DNA from: Moraxella lacunata
Lineage (GTDB): Bacteria; Pseudomonadota; Gammaproteobacteria; Pseudomonadales; Moraxellaceae
Direction: 5' to 3'
NCBI RefSeq assembly: GCF_900453205.1
Contig: NZ_UGQU01000002.1
Span: 1-64,000 of the forward strand
Length of the DNA: 64,000 bases
The first letter of the stretch is position 1. Each line of letters starts with the position of its first letter. This document shows, piece after piece, positions 9,939-18,024 of this stretch. The notes beneath the pieces are model-generated. The model had not been told where the DNA came from, searched no databases, and saw nothing but the letters and a program-made list of their open reading frames with translations. The position numbers were made by a program, and so were the translations under genes.

Positions 9939-10403
9939 CTATATAAGAATAAATTGGAGTTTGTATTGCTCTTGAAAAAAATAAGAATCCTCTAACACTA
10001 CCTCACACTGTTCATGCATAACTCTCAATTCATCTTTTTTATCCTTCCAAGTAAAACACAACTTCATATAATCTGCATCAAAAATATCCTCTTGATAAAA
10101 ATTATTTATCATTAGGTAGTCTACCACCTTTTTCTCTTTAGGACTATAAAAAAACACTAAAGAGTAAAAATTACTGCCATAAAATGTCAGATGACAACTA
10201 AAAAACAGATGTTCTTTTTTTATTTTTTCTGACCATCTAAATTCCAATGTTGACATACCATAACACCTGTCATCAAAATTATTTAAATTAACTTCTTTCA
10301 TTATTTTTTGTGCTTGAAAATAGTAAACAATATAAACAGAAAACCATGCCATGGCAACAAATATTAATGAAATTAATAATATAAAAATTCTTGATTTATT
10401 CAT
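9939..10403 (-). CDS. small membrane-anchored protein, candidate immunity protein of module C
   Basis: A 154-residue protein of unknown family. It has one strong N-terminal transmembrane segment (about residues 7-30, IFILLISLIFVAMAWFSVYI) and then a roughly 120-residue domain rich in aromatic residues with four Cys. The topology (short cytoplasmic end, outer domain) is that of several periplasmic T6SS immunity proteins. It starts two bases after the DUF6402-like gene, so the two are translated together, and it follows that gene as an immunity gene follows an effector. DNA here is much more AT-rich than vgrG. The function is inferred only from context. Confidence 0.6.
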   Translation of the reverse strand: MNKSRIFILLISLIFVAMAWFSVYIVYYFQAQKIMKEVNLNNFDDRCYGMSTLEFRWSEKIKKEHLFFSCHLTFYGSNFYSLVFFYSPKEKKVVDYLMINNFYQEDIFDADYMKLCFTWKDKKDELRVMHEQCEVVLEDSYFFQEQYKLQFILI

Positions 10404-10405
10404 TC

Positions 10406-11524
10406 TTATCCTCCTAATATTTTATCCACTTCTTTCTTACTTATCTGAAAAAATGAATTTTTGTTAGATTCAAGTTTTATTAAATGTGGTTTTGTCCAAA
10501 TCACCATATCTTTGCCTTTATTATGTTTTTTACGATAAAGTTGATAGTGCTGATTAAAAATTGGAAAAAATAATTTCTCGGGAATAAAATACTTTTCCGT
10601 TGTTCCTGTATCATCAACGACAACGGTCATCATGCTGTTTTTAATATCATCTTTATCATATAAGGAAAAAGTCATATCATTTTTATTCCAATGACCTAAA
10701 TAGTCTCCTTTTCCCTTATTTCCATCAATAATAAAATCGTAGCTGTCTATTGCATAACAATATATGGATTTTATGTTTATTTTATAGCTATCATTACTCT
10801 TAATATAAGAAACACTATAATCTCCAATAGACGCATAGATATTGAACGCTCCAAATGCAGCCCATAAATCATCAATGTTAAGAGAGTTGGATATATATGT
10901 TGCTGATTTTGCAGGGAAAGAATTATCAATTGCCTCCCTTTGTATTTGCCAATCTCTATGGAATGATTTTAATAATTCTATATCAGCTCCTCTATAGTAA
11001 GAACTCGAGAACTCATAAGTGTCAGAATCCTCAAAATTAAAAGGGGAAAAAGATAGTTTTTTTAATGATTTAATAATAACTTTTTTTGATTTTTCTGTTA
11101 ATAAATTTGCAATTAGATTATTTAATGCTTGATTATAGCGTGGAAATTTTGATAGCCATTCATGATTAAATCTACTAGGGTTATAATAATCAAGTTTTGG
11201 ATTTGAATTACCCCAACCTCCTCTTTTATCCGATAAAGTCATTTCTAAATTAGAATCATTGAACCACTTTCTTTGCAAAAAAGCCGCTTGTACCCACCCT
11301 TTACTTTCCATCACATTGGGTATATCTGTTAGTTTGAAAAAATTAGTTGTGGTTGATATCTTACTGTTTTTATTATTAGGTTTTAAAGTTGCAGTACATA
11401 AATCCTGAGCACTACACTTTATATTAATAATTGTGCCATCAGATTTTTTTCCTGATATATTGATGCTACCATCTTTATTAATGGTTGCATCATCTTTAGT
11501 AAAGTAAAATATATTATCACTCAT
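10406..11524 (-). CDS. DUF6402-like T6SS-associated protein, candidate effector
   Basis: A 372-residue protein. Two stretches recall DUF6402, a family found next to vgrG genes: DIPNVMESKGWVQAAFLQRKW (about residues 66-86) and the C-terminal half with IYCYAIDSYDFIIDGNKGKG and LGHWN. It opens with a beta-rich segment. There is no signal peptide or membrane segment. The ATG at 11524 is preferred: GAGAG lies seven bases upstream, whereas the ATG at 11548 overlaps the vgrG C stop and would only add eight residues. It lies directly after vgrG C and before a membrane protein, the usual place of an effector, but its activity is unknown. No catalytic motif is visible. Confidence 0.6.
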   Translation of the reverse strand: MSDNIFYFTKDDATINKDGSINISGKKSDGTIINIKCSAQDLCTATLKPNNKNSKISTTTNFFKLTDIPNVMESKGWVQAAFLQRKWFNDSNLEMTLSDKRGGWGNSNPKLDYYNPSRFNHEWLSKFPRYNQALNNLIANLLTEKSKKVIIKSLKKLSFSPFNFEDSDTYEFSSSYYRGADIELLKSFHRDWQIQREAIDNSFPAKSATYISNSLNIDDLWAAFGAFNIYASIGDYSVSYIKSNDSYKINIKSIYCYAIDSYDFIIDGNKGKGDYLGHWNKNDMTFSLYDKDDIKNSMMTVVVDDTGTTEKYFIPEKLFFPIFNQHYQLYRKKHNKGKDMVIWTKPHLIKLESNKNSFFQISKKEVDKILGG

Positions 11525-11547
11525 AATTAACTCTCTATAAATGCACA

Positions 11548-14367
11548 TTAATCAATTAATGGTTCCAAAGGTATAGAAACCATTAATGTTACTTCTTCAG
11601 CTTCTTCAGATTTTATCATACCTGTTAAACCCTTGGCATCTGTATTGATTTTTTGAATTTTTCCATTTGATCGTCTAATCCAAAAAGTTTGATTGGATAG
11701 CGGTCTTTGAGTCTCTTTATCAGCAACATGAAAGCCTTCAGAGTAATCACCAATCTGTATATCAGGTAATTCTGGCACCTCATACCCCACATACTCACCC
11801 CCCTCCATCACCTTCTCATTGCTCTTAACCCTAAACACCCCAGGTGTTGTGATAAACACGCCTTGTTCGTTCATTTTAAACTCAGAACCACAGATGTTGA
11901 TGGATAATTGAGTGGGGCTTGTGATTTGGATTTTACCTTCTGTTGAGATAATCTCTATGTTGTCTTTGGCGATGTGTTTGATGTTGCCTTGTTGGGCTTG
12001 TAGTTCTATGTCGTCTTTGGCGGTGTAGTGTTTAATACCTCCTGTTTGGACAAAGACTCTGATGCCGTTTTGGACGGTTAGATTGTACTTTGAGGTGGTG
12101 GCAAGGCTTAGGTCTTTGTTTGTGGTGATGGCAAGGTTGTTGTCGGTGGTGATGTGAATGTTTTGTTTGGCAGTTAAGGTCATGCCCGCCAGTGAGCTAA
12201 GGACGATGTGTGGGTTTGACAGCTCTGGATGACTTAGGGTGTCATCTAAGTCGTCATCGTGGTGATTGACATGGGCATGATGGTCATTGATCTCCCTACC
12301 TGTCATGCTTGTGTTAAGCCCATCTAAGGTGGGCATGAGGGTATTATCCAAGGCTCGCTCTTCGCATTGTGCTTGGATGCTACTTTGTATGAGTGATGAG
12401 TGGGTGCTTGTGGCTTGTTCTAATTGACTTGTGGTCTCTTTGATGTCTTTGATGTGACTTGTGGCATGTGGCCTCCCATGCGTGGTAATCACCACACCTT
12501 TATCTGCTCTTACCACCCCATGTCCATCAGTTCTCACCTCAAAGCCCTCGCCTCGGTATTCACCTCGTCCTTGGGGGGTGGTAAGACGTCTGATGTGTCC
12601 TAGGTTAATCTCGGTGTGTAGGTGGTCGGATTTTAGGTGGGTTTGCAGTTTGTCTTTAGTGTCATCCATGATGAGTTGGTTGGATTTGTCTCCCCCATAC
12701 TCTTTGGAGCGGATGCCAGAGAGGACTTTTTCATGAGGGAGGGTGTATAGAGGCATGTTGTTTGGATTGGTCAAAGAGCCTGCCACATAGGGCATGTCAG
12801 GATTGCCTCCAAAGAAGTCAATGATGACCTCTTGGCCTGCTCTGGGTAGTGCAATGTGCCCATAGTGATCTCCTGCCCAGGTACTGGCGACACGAAGATA
12901 GCAGGTGTTTATCTGACTTAGGTCATCTTTGTCATCACCGGTGCGATTGTCTACAAGGTGTCTTTGGGTGAGTGTGGGTTTATCCCAGTGAAACTTGACT
13001 TTGATGCGACCGTATTGGTCGGTGTGTATCTCTTCACCTTCTGGGGCGACGACAGTGGCGGTTTGGGTACGGGCAATGGGTCTTGGGCAGGGGGTTGTGG
13101 GCACAAGCGGATGTGTGGCAGGGTATGCGGTAAAGCTTGTATCAGCGGTATAGTACTGATGGGTGTTGTTGTCTTCATCGATGGGTTTGATGCTCATCTG
13201 TAAGGCGTAGACAACCCAGTCGGTATTCATGCTTTGATGAGGGTGACCTGTTAGGGTAAATAAATGGGCAACCTGTATGCCCTTTAGTCTGCCATGTGCG
13301 GTGGCACTTAGGCTTTGATGCCGATAAGAGGCGATAAGCTGTTCGTTTTTTGTGGCCAGCTCATCACCCCCCGCTCGTCTGCCTTGATGCCATTCATAGC
13401 GTTGTAGGTGATGGATGAGTGCCTGATGTGGTTTGTGTGTGTCAGTTTGCACCCCTTTTATGGTATCATGAGCCATTAGGGGTTCATTAGGGGTTTTAAA
13501 CTGATAATCAGATAAGAGACTTTGGGCACAGGTCAGTCTGCTTTTGGGGTTAAAGTGTTCTAGGTATTCAGCATACTCTGGCATACGCTGATTGGGTGGA
13601 TAGAGCGTCAAGGTGTCATAAAAGGGATTGGCGTGTCTTTTTAGGTGACTGACATGGTCGGTGATGATTAGGGTGTGATTGTCTTTGGTGTGTTCAAAGT
13701 AAAAGCTGATGCCATGCTCACTCATGAGGCGAGTGATGAATGCGTAGTCTGATTCGTCATATTGGGTTTGGTAGTCTTGTTCAGGATAGTCATGGATGAG
13801 TTCAAACTGCCAAGGATAAGGGTAGCAGGATAACACCTCTTCGATGATTTGTGGGATGGATTTGTGTTGGTGGATGTGGTAGTTATTTGTTTTGGTGAGT
13901 AGGTAAGTCCATGGAGATAAGGTGAGTTCATAGACGGCATGCCTGTTGTGTGTGGTGAGTTTGGCACAGCTGGTGATGATGCCATGTCTTGTGACTTGTC
14001 CTGTGATGGTTCTATCATCGATGGGGTGTTTGTCATTTAAGTCAAGGGATATGCCTAAGGGCGTGCCGATGAGGGAGCTTAGGTCTAAGTGAGAGGCGAC
14101 GCTTTGGTAGGAGGTGGTGCCTTGGTGGGGGGTACCCTCTTTGGGGTGGATGATACTGCCATGATAAGCTTCAAAACTGACATAACCTTCTAGCCCCTCT
14201 ATACCATGGGCAGGGTTGCCATGTTCGTCTTTGGCTTTGACGATGAGTTTGTATTCAAACAGTCCGTTGATACTCTCTACCCCTTGTAAGCTGTCGAACC
14301 ATAGATAAGGCGTGCCAGATACACTTTTGGGCAGATAAACAGAGTGTAGATGAGCACGATGGTTCAT
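11548..14367 (-). CDS. vgrG: vgrG copy C, T6SS spike protein with TTR-like tail
   Basis: A 939-residue VgrG. The first roughly 866 residues, through GGEYVGYEVP, match copies D and E; the tail of about 70 residues (from ELPDIQIGDYSEGF) is unique. The tail has the look of a transthyretin-like or carboxypeptidase-regulatory-like fold (KETQRPLSNQTFWIRRSNGK, then NTDAKGLTG). Such tails bind a specific cargo, here presumably the DUF6402-like product, whose ORF starts 24 bases downstream. The six-G tract coding for the EGGE segment is intact, unlike copy A. The AAGGACATCCC leader is the same as in B, D and E. Confidence 0.93.
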   Translation of the reverse strand: MNHRAHLHSVYLPKSVSGTPYLWFDSLQGVESINGLFEYKLIVKAKDEHGNPAHGIEGLEGYVSFEAYHGSIIHPKEGTPHQGTTSYQSVASHLDLSSLIGTPLGISLDLNDKHPIDDRTITGQVTRHGIITSCAKLTTHNRHAVYELTLSPWTYLLTKTNNYHIHQHKSIPQIIEEVLSCYPYPWQFELIHDYPEQDYQTQYDESDYAFITRLMSEHGISFYFEHTKDNHTLIITDHVSHLKRHANPFYDTLTLYPPNQRMPEYAEYLEHFNPKSRLTCAQSLLSDYQFKTPNEPLMAHDTIKGVQTDTHKPHQALIHHLQRYEWHQGRRAGGDELATKNEQLIASYRHQSLSATAHGRLKGIQVAHLFTLTGHPHQSMNTDWVVYALQMSIKPIDEDNNTHQYYTADTSFTAYPATHPLVPTTPCPRPIARTQTATVVAPEGEEIHTDQYGRIKVKFHWDKPTLTQRHLVDNRTGDDKDDLSQINTCYLRVASTWAGDHYGHIALPRAGQEVIIDFFGGNPDMPYVAGSLTNPNNMPLYTLPHEKVLSGIRSKEYGGDKSNQLIMDDTKDKLQTHLKSDHLHTEINLGHIRRLTTPQGRGEYRGEGFEVRTDGHGVVRADKGVVITTHGRPHATSHIKDIKETTSQLEQATSTHSSLIQSSIQAQCEERALDNTLMPTLDGLNTSMTGREINDHHAHVNHHDDDLDDTLSHPELSNPHIVLSSLAGMTLTAKQNIHITTDNNLAITTNKDLSLATTSKYNLTVQNGIRVFVQTGGIKHYTAKDDIELQAQQGNIKHIAKDNIEIISTEGKIQITSPTQLSINICGSEFKMNEQGVFITTPGVFRVKSNEKVMEGGEYVGYEVPELPDIQIGDYSEGFHVADKETQRPLSNQTFWIRRSNGKIQKINTDAKGLTGMIKSEEAEEVTLMVSIPLEPLID

Positions 14368-14405
14368 GGGATGTCCTTATTGAATGATTGAATGGTTAGG
14401 TGGGG

Positions 14406-14469
14406 TTAATGAGAATGATTTAGGAGTGATTGGATTTTAGCATGGGAGGTGGGAGGGGGGTCAAGGGGG
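14406..14469 (-). promoter_or_regulatory. vgrG C promoter with 19-bp spacer and the shortest upstream C tract
   Basis: TTGACC (14459-14464), 19-bp spacer, TGCTAAAAT (-10 at 14434-14439). The C tract after TTGA is six long here, and the tract upstream of the -35 is only five (14465-14469). The Fur-like box is at 14406-14422. The 19-bp spacing predicts a weaker promoter than copies A, B or D. Confidence 0.68.
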
Positions 14470-14556
14470 CTGCACTATTTATGGAAAGTGCCCGAATTCA
14501 GACACTTTGGAGACAACTTAAAGTTATGATTAGGGCAAGTGTGATTGCTTGGTTTT

Positions 14557-15870
14557 TTAATGACCAAAAATTTTAGCAGTTCTTCTGACCTGATTGGCTC
14601 GTTTGGACATTATGCCCATTCTAAGTAGAAACAACCCTGCTCGCAATGGTGCAGCAGCAACATTGACACCCGGGATAAGCAATGCCAATGTTGCACCAAT
14701 CTCTAGTGCTAAAATAACCTTATCTGTTGTGGTTAACACAGGAAATGCAGATGGTTTTGGTCTTTGTATTGTAATGATTTCTGGTTCAAGCTCCACGCAT
14801 GGCAAATTATTCTCCAAGCTACACGATGATACAGGTTCAATTTCATTGGATTTGGTTGGTACGATAGATGTTGGTACATCCATATCATTCATCAGATATT
14901 CAGCTGCATCGTCTAAATCTTTTTTGCTAATTATTGTAATCGCTTGCCCCGTTTGAGTATCAATATAAACACCATTGCCATTTTCTGAAATAACAAGTTC
15001 TACATCTTTAAACAGCCACGGTGCCAAGTTTTCTAGCTCATCAACTGTCTGTTTACTAACAGACATCTCAAGTTCTTGGCGACTGTATTTGACATCACCC
15101 AGTAAATCAATGACAGGCAGATTTTCAAACACCCATTGCTCAAGTTTATAAGCATCAGGCAGACGCTCTTTGGCAAAGATGGGCACCAATTCTGGCGAAA
15201 AGGCATAATCAGCATCTTCCTGTTCCTGCCAGTTATCATCCTCTGTGATGTGCAGAACGGAGAATCTGCCTTTGCCTGCAATGTATTGGTAGTCCTTTTC
15301 TTGTCCTTCAGATAAAGAATCGTTGGGGAATTTCATTTCTACCACACGCTTGATGTTATCGGCATAATCTTGGTTATACACACTATACTCAGCAGAAACT
15401 TCGCCCCCCGGCCAGCGACGCTCAGGGTTCTCAACAATAATCAAATCAGGGCGACGGCGATAGGCGTTTGGTGCCACCCCCTCTTTATAGACCAACCGAC
15501 TATTCCAACCATTGGTATGACGGCGGTTATAGCCCTTAGATGAGTCTCGTCCTTTTGCTCTGTTTTGGGTGAGATGAGGAATGGCGGGGATGGGGTTGGT
15601 CTCTCTCAAGTCAGGGTCAGGCACGCTAAATGTGACCTCCGACTTATAATGCCATCGGTAATCAGCGTGCTCTTGGTCTAGTTTGATAAGCAGATGAAAC
15701 GCCGCTTGAAAGCTGCGAAACTCTTTTTTATTCTCAGTAGGCAAAGGGATATTAATGCCTTTCATGTGCTTTAAGACAAAATCACACTTCACCCAAATAT
15801 AGCCCTTGTCAGGGGCATCCACCAAGGCATACTCTGGGTCGTTCTTAACCCTAGTAATGTACCGACTCAT
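14557..15870 (-). CDS. VRR-Nuc type nuclease, T6SS effector (TseV-like)
   Basis: A 437-residue protein with the core of a PD-(D/E)xK nuclease of the VRR-Nuc type: RRPDLIIVE (about residues 141-149), VVEMKFPND (about 175-183; the E-x-K pair) and QEKDYQYIAG (about 189-198). VRR-Nuc effectors of the TseV family cut DNA in the recipient. The upstream part has a DxxxGYIWVKCDF start and no PAAR motif. Near the C-terminus there is a hydrophobic stretch (about 393-417, LEIGATLALLIPGVNV...) followed by a basic end, which might help membrane passage. It follows the DUF3396 gene by nine bases, and TseV nucleases are known to pair with DUF3396 immunity proteins. The order immunity-then-effector is unusual but consistent here. 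Confidence 0.8.
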   Translation of the reverse strand: MSRYITRVKNDPEYALVDAPDKGYIWVKCDFVLKHMKGINIPLPTENKKEFRSFQAAFHLLIKLDQEHADYRWHYKSEVTFSVPDPDLRETNPIPAIPHLTQNRAKGRDSSKGYNRRHTNGWNSRLVYKEGVAPNAYRRRPDLIIVENPERRWPGGEVSAEYSVYNQDYADNIKRVVEMKFPNDSLSEGQEKDYQYIAGKGRFSVLHITEDDNWQEQEDADYAFSPELVPIFAKERLPDAYKLEQWVFENLPVIDLLGDVKYSRQELEMSVSKQTVDELENLAPWLFKDVELVISENGNGVYIDTQTGQAITIISKKDLDDAAEYLMNDMDVPTSIVPTKSNEIEPVSSCSLENNLPCVELEPEIITIQRPKPSAFPVLTTTDKVILALEIGATLALLIPGVNVAAAPLRAGLFLLRMGIMSKRANQVRRTAKIFGH

Positions 15871-15879
15871 CTTCCGCCC

Positions 15880-17133
15880 CTATAACGGATTGGGCATAAC
15901 AGTCTCACCGCCATCCTCTCGGCTAATAAGACGCCAATCGATTGCATTATGCAAACTTTTTTTGCCACTTTCAAGATACAGATACACTCCTTTTTCTGGA
16001 AAGGGCATGCCTTGTTGTAGATACATACTTTGCCATTCGCCCTCGCCAAAGACAAAATCCACAGGTTGCCACATCCCACTGTGTGGCACAATGTGATAAG
16101 GATGATGACTAAACGATTGCCCAAAGATGGGCACCAAATTTGGCTTATTGCCCTTGGGGTTTAACACCCCTTGTTCAAAGTTATCATTATCCCAACGCCT
16201 TAACCAATAATACGCATCAATCCAAAAAAATGCACCACTGCCATATTGTGTATGGGGTGTTTGAATGGGGCGTGTTAAATGAGCTGCCACGACATAAGCA
16301 AGAGGTAGGGGCTGATGTTTGTTGGCAACTCTAGGTAAGCTGCCAGCTTGGATGACCATGGTTTGTCCTACGCTCTTTACCTCAACCTGTGGGTAGGCTT
16401 TAAGCGTTTGGGCATAATAAGGCTGTTCTAGTACTTTGTCCACAAAGGGCTGTCCGATAAAGCTAAGCCAGCTGATGCTGCGAATGCCACGATACCAATC
16501 ACTGGTTGAAAATGCTGAACCATCTGCGGTAATGCCCCAGTACTCTCTGGCAACATCCGCCTCATAATATGCATAAGGGTGTCTGTCGTAGGGTAATCTT
16601 GTACTAAGTCCTGCATAGCCGTGAAACAGCTCACCATCATAAGTACCAAGCACATCATCCACCCAACCCAAAATCTCGGCTCTACCCTCTGCATTATAAA
16701 GTAAGCTTACAGGCAGATGAATTTTTAGATAGCTAAAAAAATGGTCTGCCAGTGTCCCAATAAAATAATCTTCGGCAAACTCGCCTGAGGTATTGGAAGT
16801 AAGGTGCCACTCGATGGCTTCTCTATAATTTTCAAACGCCAAAAATTTAGCCTTAGTACTCTCAAAACTTTTATCAGTTAATTTCACAAAACCTCTTGAG
16901 CCTTTTTTAAAATGAGCTTTCATCGGATAGCGAGCTTTAAACCGTTCTAATAGGTTGATTGTTTTTAATTTTTTTTCTGGGCTATTATCATTTTTAAAAT
17001 AAACCAAAATGATAAACGACAGTTTGGCATAAATATCGCCTGTCTGTTTTTGCCATAAAATCTTATCTTCTGCCTTTTTTAGCTCCTCTATAATCGCCTC
17101 ATCGGTGGGTGGGGTGTATTCAATATTGTTCAT
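15880..17133 (-). CDS. DUF3396 type VI immunity protein of module D
   Basis: A 417-residue protein of the DUF3396 (type VI immunity) family. The diagnostic region has PYDRHPYAYYEAD, then REYWGITADGSAF and RGIRSISWLSFIG (about residues 175-220). There is no signal peptide; it would act in the cytoplasm, as expected for immunity to a nuclease. AAGGAG lies seven bases before the ATG. It precedes the VRR-Nuc gene. An IS1-family element separates it from vgrG D, so it may no longer be transcribed from the vgrG D promoter; TTGTTATAATCT in the 82-base leader could serve as a local -10. Confidence 0.8.
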   Translation of the reverse strand: MNNIEYTPPTDEAIIEELKKAEDKILWQKQTGDIYAKLSFIILVYFKNDNSPEKKLKTINLLERFKARYPMKAHFKKGSRGFVKLTDKSFESTKAKFLAFENYREAIEWHLTSNTSGEFAEDYFIGTLADHFFSYLKIHLPVSLLYNAEGRAEILGWVDDVLGTYDGELFHGYAGLSTRLPYDRHPYAYYEADVAREYWGITADGSAFSTSDWYRGIRSISWLSFIGQPFVDKVLEQPYYAQTLKAYPQVEVKSVGQTMVIQAGSLPRVANKHQPLPLAYVVAAHLTRPIQTPHTQYGSGAFFWIDAYYWLRRWDNDNFEQGVLNPKGNKPNLVPIFGQSFSHHPYHIVPHSGMWQPVDFVFGEGEWQSMYLQQGMPFPEKGVYLYLESGKKSLHNAIDWRLISREDGGETVMPNPL

Positions 17134-17215
17134 AAAAAAGCTCCTTGTATTGCTTGATATTCTTGAGGTTGGATAAAGTGTTGAGAGTTGATTTGGTTAG
17201 ATTATAACAAATTAT

Positions 17216-18024
17216 AAATCATTGGCAGTGGTTCAAAAAGTATGCTGTAACAAAAACTAAAAAGACAACTTAACCAAACAGTGGTAATTTACGGTTATGA
17301 AGACGACAATTACCATTACTTGCCCAAGTTGCCTATGTCATAGTATAAAGAAAAATGGCGTAAAAAGCTATGGCAAACAAAATTATTTTTGTAAAAATTG
17401 CCACAGACAGTTTGTCCAACAGTCAGAACTAAGCTACAAGGGCTGTTATTCGCACATAGACAACAAAATACGCTTAATGCTTGCTCGTGGTAGCATTGCA
17501 GATATTGTGGTAATTGAACAAGTGAGCAAAGCAAAGGTGCTAAGTGTACTCACAAACAGCAACCACAAAATCAAACCCAAACAACAACATTACGACACCT
17601 TAGAAGTAGATGAGTTTTGGACTTATGTTGGTAACAAGAAAAACAAAGTTTGGCTCATCTATGCTTATGACAAAGGCACAGGTGAGATTGTTGCTTTTGT
17701 GTGGGGCAAACGAAACCTTGCTACTGCCAAAAAACTCAAAATACAACTTACCCAACTAGGCATTACTTTCAACAAAATTGCTTGTGATGATTGGGATAGC
17801 TTTTTAACTGCCTTTAAGCACTCTTTAAAACAAGTTGGTAAACGCTTTACTGTGGGTATTGAAGGCAATAACACCAGACTGAGAACCTTCGTCAGGCGAG
17901 CATTTAGGAGAACTTGCTGTTTTTCTAAAAAGCTAGAAAACCATTTCAAAGCATTTGAGTTGGTGTTTCATTATATTAACTATGGTTGGGTTTAGCATAC
18001 TTTTTAGACCAGAGCCAAATCATT
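17216..18024 (+). mobile_element. IS1-family insertion sequence with 8-bp target duplication
   Basis: The element proper runs 17224-18016 (793 bp). Its ends are inverted repeats sharing AAAAAGTATGCT and an outer GGC..TGGT. The direct repeats AAATCATT at 17216-17223 and 18017-18024 are the target duplication; IS1 typically makes 8-9 bp. The target overlaps the stop codon of vgrG D and leaves it intact. The insertion splits the vgrG D gene from its cargo. Confidence 0.9.
17297..17995 (+). CDS. IS1-family transposase, single-frame
   Basis: A 232-residue transposase. The N-terminal zinc-finger part has CPSCLC and CKNCHRQF (InsA-like, about residues 9-38), then a helix-turn-helix region. The catalytic domain has VDEFWTYVG (first Asp, about 96), ACDDWDSF (second Asp, about 164) and EGNNTRLRTFVRR (Glu, about 189), the DDE triad of IS1. 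In classical IS1 the product is made by frameshifting between insA and insB; here one continuous frame covers both, as in several IS1-group members. It reads opposite to the surrounding T6SS genes, and the element looks complete, so it may still be active. Confidence 0.9.
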   Translation: MKTTITITCPSCLCHSIKKNGVKSYGKQNYFCKNCHRQFVQQSELSYKGCYSHIDNKIRLMLARGSIADIVVIEQVSKAKVLSVLTNSNHKIKPKQQHYDTLEVDEFWTYVGNKKNKVWLIYAYDKGTGEIVAFVWGKRNLATAKKLKIQLTQLGITFNKIACDDWDSFLTAFKHSLKQVGKRFTVGIEGNNTRLRTFVRRAFRRTCCFSKKLENHFKAFELVFHYINYGWV

